Shown piece by piece: positions 10,001 through 16,827 of a stretch of 64,000 bases of DNA. This DNA comes from Solirubrobacterales bacterium 67-14 (GTDB lineage Bacteria > Actinomycetota > Thermoleophilia > Solirubrobacterales > 70-9), in NCBI GenBank assembly GCA_001897355.1, contig MKST01000002.1, positions 98,843-162,842 of the forward strand. Direction: 5' to 3'. Position 1 is the first letter of the stretch. The number at the start of each line of letters is the position of its first letter. The notes below the pieces were generated by a model. The model saw only the letters and a program-made list of their open reading frames with translations. It did no database searches and was not told where the DNA came from. The translations under genes and the position numbers were made by a program.

Positions 10001-11634
10001 GCGACGAAGTCAGCGCCGGTACGAGTCTTCTTGATGCGGAGGTCCGGGGCCTTGACCGTCACGTCCACGTCGGCATCGCTGGTGATCGTGATGCCGGCGG
10101 TCTGCGAGTTCAAGGTCGCGGTCGCCTCGTTGTGGAGCACGGTCAGGTTCGGGACCGGATCGTTGATCGGGCCGTTGACCCGGACCTGGAAGGTCACCTC
10201 GTACTCCTGGCCGGGGCCGATGTTGCCACCGACCGAAGCGTTCGAGCCGGTACCGAGGCGGGCGATGATCCGGTTGTTGGCCGAATCGAACTCGGCCCGG
10301 TCGTCGCCGGAGGCATCGGTCTGGTTGCCGGTCGGCGCGCCGCCGCTCTTGTTGATCTTGATCGAGCCGGGCACGTAGGTCGTGTTGCCGGGGATCGGGT
10401 CGCGCAGCACGAAGTTGGCCGTACCGTCGTCACCGGTGTTCTTGCCGGCGATCTTGTAGGTGATCACGTCGCCCTGCTCGAGGTTGCCACCGTTGACGTC
10501 GGTGGCGGTCTTGGTCTGCTCGACCTTCGGCGAGAAGATCTCGACCTGGTGGGTGATCACGCCCGGCAGGTACTGGTCGCCGGTGCTGCGCACGGTGATC
10601 TTGGCCGAGGTGGCGTTGTTGCCGATCGCACCGGCCGGGGCCGTGGTCCAGGCCGCGTCCATGCCAAGCGAGTTCGGGTAGGCGGGGTTGCGATCGGTGA
10701 AGAGTGAGCCGTTGCGCGAGATGCGCGAGTCGAAGAAGTTGTTCGACGGATGCTGGGCGTCCGAGAGGTACTGGCCATTGATCTGCGCCCGGTCGCCGTT
10801 CAGACCGAGGTCACCCTCCCAGGTCACGAAACCGACCTCGGAGTTGACCGGGCCCGAGGGCGGGGTCAGGAAGCCGGAGATGTTGATGTCGCGGGTCGTG
10901 GTGCCCGAGATCGAGACCAAGCCGTCGAAGATCGTCATGTTCTTCATCGACTCGTTCGGGTTCTTGTAGGCGACGATCAGCGACCAGCCGGCGTAGCGGT
11001 CGGAGCCGATCGCGGCCTGGATGTCGGCGACCGCGTAGGTGCCGTTGCCGGCATTCGGCAGGGTCTTGACCAGGTTGGTCACGTCGGCGAAAGCCTGGTA
11101 GCGGCCGGCGTTGCTACCGACCCCGTCATCCAGCGTGCTCGCGCTCACCGTCGTGTAGGACGAGGCGCCCGGGACCTTGAACTTGACCTGGTCGCGGAGG
11201 TTCGCGTTGGCCGGACTGCTGGCGCCCGAGTAGTGGCCACCCCAGTAGAGGCCGGCGAAGAGGATGGTGGAACCGGCCGGCAGCGACTGGTTCGCGGTCG
11301 ACGAATTGAAGGTCGAGCCGTCCGAGTCGACGTCGATGTAGGCGCTGGTATGCGCATTGTTGTTGCGCATGTCATTGGCGTTGTTGACCGAGTCGGTGAT
11401 CCCGGCGCTACGCGCATCGGAGCAGGTGCTGGAACCGGTGGCGCCGCTCGCGGTCGAACAGGTCATGTTCGTGTTCGCGATGCCGACGATGCTGCCGGTC
11501 TCGTTCGCCGAGTAGCGCAGGCTGAACTCGCGGTCCGCCTGGGCGGAAGCGGTGACTCCCGCGAAGCCAGCCGCGAAGACGACGAGCAGCAGGACGAGAC
11601 GAGTCAAACGATTGAACAGGGCTGGGTAAGTCAA
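7003..11634 (-). CDS. Giant secreted DUF11-repeat surface protein B
   Basis: 1543 residues. The TTG at 11632-11634 is preferred over the longer open frame because CGGAG sits 7 nt before it and it gives a clean signal peptide (MTYPALFNRLTRLVLLLVVFAAGFAG, cut near ASAQA; only the first part of the run is needed to see it). An N-terminal domain of about 330 residues containing AGLYWGGHYSG, GWSLIVAYKN and VGFVTWEGDLG resembles the DUF3344-type head found on actinobacterial DUF11 proteins. About six DUF11 units follow, with phrases like YTLTVKNNGPGTAQHVV. Then comes a Cys-containing module shared with gene A, and a C-terminal Lys-rich beta domain ending RVGRR. There is no LPXTG anchor. It is tandem to gene A, and the terminator between them implies separate transcription. 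A secreted or envelope structural role is inferred from the family. Confidence 0.85.
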   Translation of the reverse strand: MTYPALFNRLTRLVLLLVVFAAGFAGVTASAQADREFSLRYSANETGSIVGIANTNMTCSTASGATGSSTCSDARSAGITDSVNNANDMRNNNAHTSAYIDVDSDGSTFNSSTANQSLPAGSTILFAGLYWGGHYSGASSPANANLRDQVKFKVPGASSYTTVSASTLDDGVGSNAGRYQAFADVTNLVKTLPNAGNGTYAVADIQAAIGSDRYAGWSLIVAYKNPNESMKNMTIFDGLVSISGTTTRDINISGFLTPPSGPVNSEVGFVTWEGDLGLNGDRAQINGQYLSDAQHPSNNFFDSRISRNGSLFTDRNPAYPNSLGMDAAWTTAPAGAIGNNATSAKITVRSTGDQYLPGVITHQVEIFSPKVEQTKTATDVNGGNLEQGDVITYKIAGKNTGDDGTANFVLRDPIPGNTTYVPGSIKINKSGGAPTGNQTDASGDDRAEFDSANNRIIARLGTGSNASVGGNIGPGQEYEVTFQVRVNGPINDPVPNLTVLHNEATATLNSQTAGITITSDADVDVTVKAPDLRIKKTRTGADFVAGGTSQYTLAVDNHGAANTQGQVTVSDPLPAGLTATAVNAPGWTCNALPADHLSCTRSDALAPGASYPNIVVTVAIGDDVDDELENISTVSGGGDANLGDNSSSSTNPVSHKADLAIVKTASQSHVKIGDTFSYALKVTNNGPSKATSVAITDDIPAGLSFVSADPGCTYQPVNGTVVCAVGTLTNGATTTINVTVKVDGDAAGQIQNTASVSAQQEDPNPGNNTDTETVDASGADLQVTKTLKSPTDPVKTGDTVVYDIVVKNNGPSDATGVVLYDALPSGLANVTTDNGSCVVAAGAINCALGDIDNGDSVTVEVTGVVKPGQDELVNTASATGNEDDPVPSNNTDDVTTPVTPQADLAIQKLASVSEITPGVEFTYTFKVTNNGPDNVTGITVTDTLPAGVTYVDGAPGCNAVGQAVTCTINFLAAGGSGQTGISVKYTGNGNAVANTAKVGSNVPDPNPGNNTSTIETPVKNPNADVQIVKTVDDPNPEAGDTITYTLTVKNNGPGTAQHVVATDQLPDGVTFLSADSPCVELNGKVTCELGDLASGEEVALKIKVKVNAWTTNTNTGTHGVDVQKVETQIDLNPGETKTIQAVCPSGFFVSDGSVRIDHVDQGTGDWTAPEVLESRAINNSTWQGTVKNTATGRVQAKIFAVCIRETTSPDTTGHSLKVSDPVATTVNLHNGNNEATLSCPAGTTAIQPGFIADEPGLLVYSQPEGNGWKFVYKTDSASSGDHATFSIRCLSKELAVSDGHSHNLSFQRIWTEQTIQPGDVNEVQLICPDGSKGIVGGWDLDDGLVSLGNDPRPVTRAFKVYNPTDHPLKARYSLLCLGDRTGGTIVNGDSNEIINTADVASTNDTDPSNNSSSVTVNATPNTGGDPVDPGHGKTPVNNPIAKTIVGKGVSYSASGVTFTLKCSGACGGTAKLSTLKKVRVKGKKYGKGTVLAKKRYFIGKAGTKKIKLKLTKAGTRVLKSGKVKKASLRIAGGTSKVMRVGRR
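7237..7326. repeat. 90-bp exact direct repeat, copy 2
   Basis: Identical to positions 1-90; see that entry. It lies in the start of the Lys-rich C-terminal domain of gene B. Confidence 0.9.
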
Positions 11635-11847
11635 TTCAATTCTCCGAGGTTTCTGGGTCACCGATTTCGGTACCCGGTCAATTTCCAATTGGCCTGGTGC
11701 GAACGGTGGGAAAGCCTCGAAGGCTCGGTCGGCTGTCGCAAGAGTTCTCGAGATCGACAGCTGACAGGGTTGTGCCGGACCAGTCAGCCTCCTGCCGACT
11801 CTCGAATCGATCCGAACCCGTCTCCCGTGTTCTATAAGGGACGAGGA
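11635..11847 (-). promoter_or_regulatory. Structured 5' leader of DUF11 gene B
   Basis: This is the counterpart of the gene A leader, with the GAACACGGGAGACG block, a GTCGGC-AGGAG-GCTGAC hairpin and the CGAGGCTTTCCCACCGTTC block (complement at 11701-11719). The outer pair GGAC/GTCC of leader A is replaced by GGATC/GGTCC, which still pairs. That compensatory change supports a real RNA structure. No other gene lies in the roughly 300 bp between gene B and the UbiA gene. Confidence 0.45.
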
Positions 11848-11875
11848 AGCATACGTGTTTCGCGACCGCTGTCAA
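11848..11875 (-). promoter_or_regulatory. Promoter of DUF11 gene B
   Basis: TTGACA (11870-11875) and TATGCT (11848-11853) on the minus strand are 16 bp apart, the same arrangement as before gene A. Confidence 0.65.
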
Positions 11876-11934
11876 GTTTCCCGATTATCTGGGAACGTCT
11901 TGCCAGCCGGGACAGCCCGGCCCGGGAATGCAGG

Positions 11935-12840
11935 TCAGTCGAAGGCGTAGAGGACCAGCAGCGCCACCGCGACGAAAACCGCCCCGGCGATGATCACGCC
12001 CCGGTCCTCGGCCACGATCGCCGCGGTGGAACGGTCGTCCGAGCGGTCGTAGATCAGGTAGAGGTAGCGGAAGATCCCGTAGACCACGGGCGGGATGGTC
12101 AGCATCATCTCGGAGCCGGCCAAGGGCGAGTTGACCGTGTAGATCGAGTAGCTGACCACAGTGCCGGTGGTGACCATGGCGACCATCTGGTCGAGGAAGG
12201 GCAGCGAGTAGTGCTCCAGCACGGGTCGGCTGCTGGTCCCTTCGTGAAGTTCGGAGACCGCTTCCTGGCGGCGCTTGGTGAAGCCGAGGAAGCAGGCCAA
12301 CATGCCGGTGCAGAGGATCAGCCACTCGGAGGCATGGGCCTCGACCGCTTCGGCACCGGCCATCACCCGCAGGATGAACAGGGTGGCCAGGGTCATCACG
12401 TCGATGATCACGACCTGCTTGAGACCGAAGCTGTAGGCGACCTGGATCACCCCGTAGCCGGCCACCATGCAGCCGACCTGCCAGTTGACGACCAGGAAGG
12501 CGACCGCGATCGCCCCGACGGCCAGCACGACCGAAAGGACCCAGGCCGTGCCGACCTTGAGCTGGCCGGCCGCGATCGGGCGGAACCGCTTCTTCGGATG
12601 CTGACGGTCGAGTTCGACGTCGTTGAGGTCGTTGATGAAGTAGCCGGCGCTGGAGATCGCGCAGAAGCAGGCGAAGGTGATCAGCGCCTGGCCGATCGCC
12701 CAGGTGTCGTCGAGCTGGCCGGAGAAGATCACCCCGGCGAAGACCAGGACGTTCTTGACCCATTCCTGGGGTCGGGCAGTCTTCAGCGCCGCCCGGAGGG
12801 GTCCGCGCTCGGTGAGGGTGTGCTGGGGGGAAGCTTCCAT
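11935..12840 (-). CDS. UbiA-family prenyltransferase, decaprenyl-phosphate phosphoribosyltransferase-like
   Basis: 301 residues, an integral membrane protein with about eight hydrophobic segments. The first Asp-rich motif NDLNDVELDRQHPKKRFRP and the later YSFGLKQVVIIDV match the mycobacterial Rv3806c branch of UbiA proteins (N-D-x2-D-x3-D-x2-HP-x-KR-x-RP) better than quinone or heme prenyltransferases. That branch transfers phosphoribose from PRPP to polyprenyl phosphate, the first step toward the arabinose donor of the cell wall. It lies 171 bp downstream of the FAD-oxidase gene in the same direction, so it may be cotranscribed or have its own promoter. The family call is strong. The exact substrate is inferred. 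Confidence 0.8.
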   Translation of the reverse strand: MEASPQHTLTERGPLRAALKTARPQEWVKNVLVFAGVIFSGQLDDTWAIGQALITFACFCAISSAGYFINDLNDVELDRQHPKKRFRPIAAGQLKVGTAWVLSVVLAVGAIAVAFLVVNWQVGCMVAGYGVIQVAYSFGLKQVVIIDVMTLATLFILRVMAGAEAVEAHASEWLILCTGMLACFLGFTKRRQEAVSELHEGTSSRPVLEHYSLPFLDQMVAMVTTGTVVSYSIYTVNSPLAGSEMMLTIPPVVYGIFRYLYLIYDRSDDRSTAAIVAEDRGVIIAGAVFVAVALLVLYAFD

Positions 12841-12965
12841 CGGTCGGGGTTCCGCACCCCGACGACGGGATACGGCCGGAGAAGGCTACCGACAAAAGCC
12901 GACGCGCATGCGTCGCAACCGGTAAATGAACCCCAAGCCCCAAGCCCGCGCCTGACTTCGACAGC

Positions 12966-12996
12966 CGACTTTTCAGACTTATTTGCCGAAAAGTCG
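12966..12996. terminator. Hairpin between FAD oxidase and UbiA genes
   Basis: Perfect 9-bp inverted repeat CGACTTTTC / GAAAAGTCG with a 13-nt loop, 15 bp past the oxidase stop. An overlapping alternative pairing GCCGAC/GTCGGC also exists. No T-tract follows on the minus strand, so termination is uncertain and an operator is possible. Confidence 0.35.
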
Positions 12997-13011
12997 ACGG
13001 TCGGCGGGTTT

Positions 13012-14658
13012 TCAGTCGATCAGGACGCCCGGGTTGAGGAGATTGTCCGGGTCGACCGCGGACTTGGCTGCCTTGAGGGCGGCGGCGAACCGGTCGGGGC
13101 GCTGCCGGTCGTACCAGGGGCGGTGGTCGCGGCCGACCGCGTGGTGGTGGGTGATCGTCCCTCCGCCCTTCTCGATCGCTTCCGAGGCGGCGGCCTTGAC
13201 CTCGTCCCACTGGGCGAGCTCGCTGCCGCGCTTGGCCGGGGCGAGGACCGTGAAGTACGGCGCGGCACCGTCCGGGTAGACGTGGGTGAGGCGGCAGCTG
13301 ACCCGCGGCGCCCCCTCCCCCTCGGCCGGGGCGCCGGTCACCTCGGCCACCGCGCGGCGGGTCGCTTCGATGACGCTGCGGTGGAACTCCTCGAAGCGGT
13401 CCCAGGTGATCGCGGTCTCGAAGGTCTCGGCGATGATCCCGCAGGCGACGAAGGTGTCGCGCATGTAAGGGGCCATGAGGAAGGCGGAGCGCCAGCGATC
13501 GGAGCCGGCCTCGTCGCTGCCGGACCCTTCGGCACCGGAGCGATCGGCCGGCGTCGATGACGTTCTCGAAGCGACCCGGCCACCCTCGGCCTCGGCGATC
13601 GCCACCGCCTGGTCCATGCGATCCTCGACCGGCTGGCCATGCGACTCGAAGCCGACGATCAGCAAGGTGGCGGAACCGTCACCGGCCATCGTGGTGCGGG
13701 CCTCGGAGGAGTCGATCAACCGCAGGTTCGAGGGCATCAGCCGGGACTGGGCGATCAGCCGGACCGCGCCTCGGGCCGCGTCCGAGAAGGCCTCGTCCCC
13801 GGGCGGGAACTCGACCGTCGCCGTCGCCTTGAAGTCCGGCCGGGGCCGAACCCGCATCCAGGCCTCGGTCACCACGCCGAGGATCCCCTCCGAGCCGAGC
13901 AGCATCCGGTCGGGGGAAGGCCCGGCACCGGAACCGGGCAGGCGGCGGGACTCCCACTCGCCGGCCGGGGTCAGCGCCCGGATCGATTCGGTCAGGTCGT
14001 CGACGTGGGTCTCGCCGGTCGCGAAGTGGCCGCCGGCCCGGGTCACGATCCAGCCGCCCAGGGTCGCGTACTCGAAGGATTGCGGGAAGTGGCGCAGCGT
14101 GAGACCGCGGGCTTTGAGCTGCTCCTCCAGCTCCGGGCCGCGGGCACCGGCCTGGATCCGGGCCGCGAGCGAGGTCTCGTCGACCTCGAGCAGCCGGTTC
14201 ATCCGGGTCATGTCCAGGGAGACCACCGGCCGGTCCGGATCGGCCAGGCGCGGCTCGACGCCCCCGCAGACCGAGGTGCCGCCGCCGAAGGGAATCACCG
14301 CCGCACCCCAGTCGGCCGCACGGGAGAGCACCTCCTCCACGCCGGCCTCGTCCTCCGGGAAGGCGACCAGGTCAGGTGGGTTCTCGAAGCTGCCGTAGAA
14401 GCCGCGGACGATGTCGCGATATGCCTTGCCGAGGGCGTGGACCGCCCGTTGATGCCTGTCCTCGGTGAAGACGCCGCCCGGTGACGGGAGCCGGGGATCC
14501 CTCAGCTCGACCTGGTCGAGCGGGACCGGGCGTTCCGGCGCCTGGCCGAAACCGAGCATCGGAATGATGCCCTCGGAGGCGGCGACCACCTGCTCGTGGG
14601 GCTGCTGCTGGTCCTCGTAGCCCCAGCCCCAGTGCTTGAGCCTGCGATCCCCGGACAC
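13012..14658 (-). CDS. FAD-binding oxidase, alkyl-dihydroxyacetonephosphate synthase-like
   Basis: 548 residues, GTG start, 15 bp after the stop of the upstream reductase gene and therefore probably in its operon. The N-terminus LKHWGWGYEDQQ is the hallmark of the AGPS group of the VAO/PCMH flavoprotein family. A FAD-binding PP-loop region follows (FPEDEAGVEEVL; IPFGGGTSVCGGV; SFEYATLGGWIVTRAGG; LLGSEGILGVVTEAWMRVRP). The C-terminus carries HHHAVGRDH, equivalent to the AGPS active-site histidine block, and ends VDPDNLLNPGVL. In eukaryotes and some myxobacteria AGPS swaps the acyl chain of acyl-DHAP for a fatty alcohol, creating the ether bond. Residues about 350-380 are a Ser/Gly-rich low-complexity insertion. 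The adjacent fatty-acyl reductase could supply the alcohol. DprE1, another family member, was considered, but the terminal motifs are AGPS-like. Confidence 0.75.
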   Translation of the reverse strand: MSGDRRLKHWGWGYEDQQQPHEQVVAASEGIIPMLGFGQAPERPVPLDQVELRDPRLPSPGGVFTEDRHQRAVHALGKAYRDIVRGFYGSFENPPDLVAFPEDEAGVEEVLSRAADWGAAVIPFGGGTSVCGGVEPRLADPDRPVVSLDMTRMNRLLEVDETSLAARIQAGARGPELEEQLKARGLTLRHFPQSFEYATLGGWIVTRAGGHFATGETHVDDLTESIRALTPAGEWESRRLPGSGAGPSPDRMLLGSEGILGVVTEAWMRVRPRPDFKATATVEFPPGDEAFSDAARGAVRLIAQSRLMPSNLRLIDSSEARTTMAGDGSATLLIVGFESHGQPVEDRMDQAVAIAEAEGGRVASRTSSTPADRSGAEGSGSDEAGSDRWRSAFLMAPYMRDTFVACGIIAETFETAITWDRFEEFHRSVIEATRRAVAEVTGAPAEGEGAPRVSCRLTHVYPDGAAPYFTVLAPAKRGSELAQWDEVKAAASEAIEKGGGTITHHHAVGRDHRPWYDRQRPDRFAAALKAAKSAVDPDNLLNPGVLID

Positions 14659-14673
14659 GGCTCGGCCCCCGGC

Positions 14674-16671
14674 CTACCAGTGGACGCCGCGCAGCAGGTG
14701 GGCGAAGGCGACCGCCTCGGTCGAGGGCGCCTTGTCCGATTCGCCCTGCCCCTCGACCTCGCCCTTCGCCGCCTTCGAGTCGGGGAACAGCTTGTAGCCC
14801 GTGTTGAGGATCGCGTCCGAGGCCTTCGGCGAGAGGCTGTACAGCAGCTCGCCGAAGTTGCCGAGCTTGGTCGCCACCTTCTTCGGCTTGCGGATCATCG
14901 CGTCGGTGATCATCTCCGCCGCCTCGTCCGGACTGATCGTCGGGAAGGCGTCGTACATCTTGGTCGGGGCGATCATCGGGGTCCGCACCAGCGGCATGTG
15001 GATCGTCGTGATGTGGCACTTGTCGTCGATGATCTCGGAGCCGATGCAGCGGCTGAACGCGTCCAGGGCTGCCTTCGAGGCGACGTAGGCCGAGAAGCGC
15101 GGGGTGTTGGTCTGGACCCCGATCGAGGAGATGTTGATGATGTGGCCGGACTTGCGCTCCCGCATCCGCGGCAGCAGCTTGAGGATCAGCTTCAGCGAGC
15201 CGAAGTAGTTGAGCTGCATGGTCCGCTCGTAGTCGTGGAAGCGGTCGTAGGAGAGGGCGACGGAGCGCCGGATCGAGCGGCCGGCGTTGTTGACCAGCAC
15301 GTCGACGTGGCCGTGCTCGGCCAGCGCCTCGTCCGCCATCCGGTCGATGTCCTCCGGGTCGGAAAGATCGGCGGTGTGGATGAACGCCTCGCCGCCCTCC
15401 TCGGCGATCACCGCCTGGATCTCCTCCAGCTTGTCGCGGCTGCGGGCGACCAGCAGCACCTTGGCCCCGGCCGCGGCCGCCTTCATCGCGGCCGCCTCGC
15501 CGATACCCGAGGAGGCGCCGGTGATCATCACGACCTTGCCGCCGACCGCGCCGCCGAGCGAGCGGTCCTTGAACAGGTCGGGGTCGAGGTTCCGCTCCCA
15601 GTAGTCCCAGAGCGTGTCGGCGTAGGAAGCCAGCGGCGGCACGGCGATGTCGGTGCCTTCGAGCGCCTCGAGGGTATTGGTGCAGTCGAACTTGGTCGGG
15701 TAGTTGACGTAGACCAGCACCTCGCGGGGGATGCCGAGGTCATCGAGGACCGAGTCGGTGATCCGCTTGACCGGGGGCAGCATCATCAGGCCGCCGCGAA
15801 CCGCCGGCGGGATCACCTCGAGCATCTGGGGGTCGAGCCGCATCGACATCTGCGGGGCGTGGGCCGAGCGGGCGAAGAGGTTGATGATCTGGCCGGCCCG
15901 GAGCGGGTTCGGGTCGGTCAGGTGGAAGACCATCCCGTCCTTCTCGTCGAGGTGGCTGATGTGGTCGATCGCGTCGGCGACGAAGTCGACCGGCACCACG
16001 TTGATCTGCTTGCCCTCGATGCCGATCGTCGGAGCCCACGGCGGCAGCACGTCCCGCAGCCTCTGGATCAACTTGAAGAAGTAGTAGGGGCCGTCGACCT
16101 TGTCCATCTGCCCGGTCTCGGAGTCACCGACCACGATGCCCGGCCGGTAGATCCGCCAGGGCACGGTCAAGCGCTCGCGGACGATCCGCTCCGACTCGTG
16201 CTTGGTCCGGAAGTAGGGGTGCTTGTCGAGGTTCTCGGCCTCGTCGAAGAAGTCCTCGCGCCAGGTTCCCTTGAAGAGGCCGGCGGCGGCGATCGAAGAG
16301 GCGTGGTTGAAGCAGCCGGCCTCGAGTTCGTTGGCGAGGTCGACCGCGTTGATCGTGCCCTCGATGTTGCCGGCCCGGATCGCCTCCTCGTCGGCTTCCA
16401 TGTCGTAGATCGCGGCCAAGTGGTAGAAGGCGTCGACCTTGCCCTTGAGAGCGGCGATCTGGTCGGCGTCGAGGCCGAGGTTCGGTTGGCTCAGGTCGCC
16501 GATGACCGGCACCACCCGCTCGCCGTCCTCGCCCCAACCGGCCCGCATTTCCTCGAGGCGCCCGCGCGACCCTTCACGCACCAGGACATGCACCGTCCCT
16601 TCCCGCTTCAGCAGCCTCTCGATCAGGTAGCGGCCGATGAATCCGGTGCCTCCGGTGATGAAGTAATCCAC
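14674..16671 (-). CDS. Two-domain SDR, fatty acyl-CoA reductase-like
   Basis: 665 residues from a GTG start preceded by GGAGGAGG; a longer frame exists but lacks a better site. The N-terminal extended-SDR/NAD-epimerase half (about 1-360) starts DYFITGGTGFIGRYL and has YFRTKHESER as its YxxxK catalytic motif. The C-terminal classical-SDR half (about 370-600) has MITGASSGIGEAAA, NNAG, SSIG and YVASK. This tandem layout is that of actinobacterial fatty acyl-CoA reductases (AcrA1/FcrA type), which reduce acyl-CoA to aldehyde or alcohol with NADPH. Being first in an operon with an AGPS-like enzyme fits a role in making fatty alcohol for ether lipids; that link is inference. A wax-ester or general lipid reductase is the main alternative. 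Confidence 0.75.
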   Translation of the reverse strand: MDYFITGGTGFIGRYLIERLLKREGTVHVLVREGSRGRLEEMRAGWGEDGERVVPVIGDLSQPNLGLDADQIAALKGKVDAFYHLAAIYDMEADEEAIRAGNIEGTINAVDLANELEAGCFNHASSIAAAGLFKGTWREDFFDEAENLDKHPYFRTKHESERIVRERLTVPWRIYRPGIVVGDSETGQMDKVDGPYYFFKLIQRLRDVLPPWAPTIGIEGKQINVVPVDFVADAIDHISHLDEKDGMVFHLTDPNPLRAGQIINLFARSAHAPQMSMRLDPQMLEVIPPAVRGGLMMLPPVKRITDSVLDDLGIPREVLVYVNYPTKFDCTNTLEALEGTDIAVPPLASYADTLWDYWERNLDPDLFKDRSLGGAVGGKVVMITGASSGIGEAAAMKAAAAGAKVLLVARSRDKLEEIQAVIAEEGGEAFIHTADLSDPEDIDRMADEALAEHGHVDVLVNNAGRSIRRSVALSYDRFHDYERTMQLNYFGSLKLILKLLPRMRERKSGHIINISSIGVQTNTPRFSAYVASKAALDAFSRCIGSEIIDDKCHITTIHMPLVRTPMIAPTKMYDAFPTISPDEAAEMITDAMIRKPKKVATKLGNFGELLYSLSPKASDAILNTGYKLFPDSKAAKGEVEGQGESDKAPSTEAVAFAHLLRGVHW

Positions 16672-16827
16672 AGCTCCTCCTCCGAGCAAATCGCGCAGTT
16701 AGATGACTCGCCGGGGACACTACAGCGACTCTCGAAACGAAGCGAAGGAATCCCCGCCTGTATTTCTTGACCCAGCTCCTCCAGATGTGGAGAACCCGCT
16801 TCGCGCGAATACATACACTTGGATCAA

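Noticed and set aside
7342..13560. Long plus-strand frames of 1121 and 936 residues
   Set aside because: Antisense shadows of DUF11 gene B, UbiA and the FAD oxidase; their sequence is compositionally biased and they span intergenic signals.
13012..16671. DprE1/DprE2 arabinose pathway enzymes, given the UbiA neighbour
   Set aside because: The oxidase has AGPS terminal motifs (HWGWGYEDQ, HHHAVGRDH) and the reductase is a double-domain SDR, unlike the single-domain DprE2.
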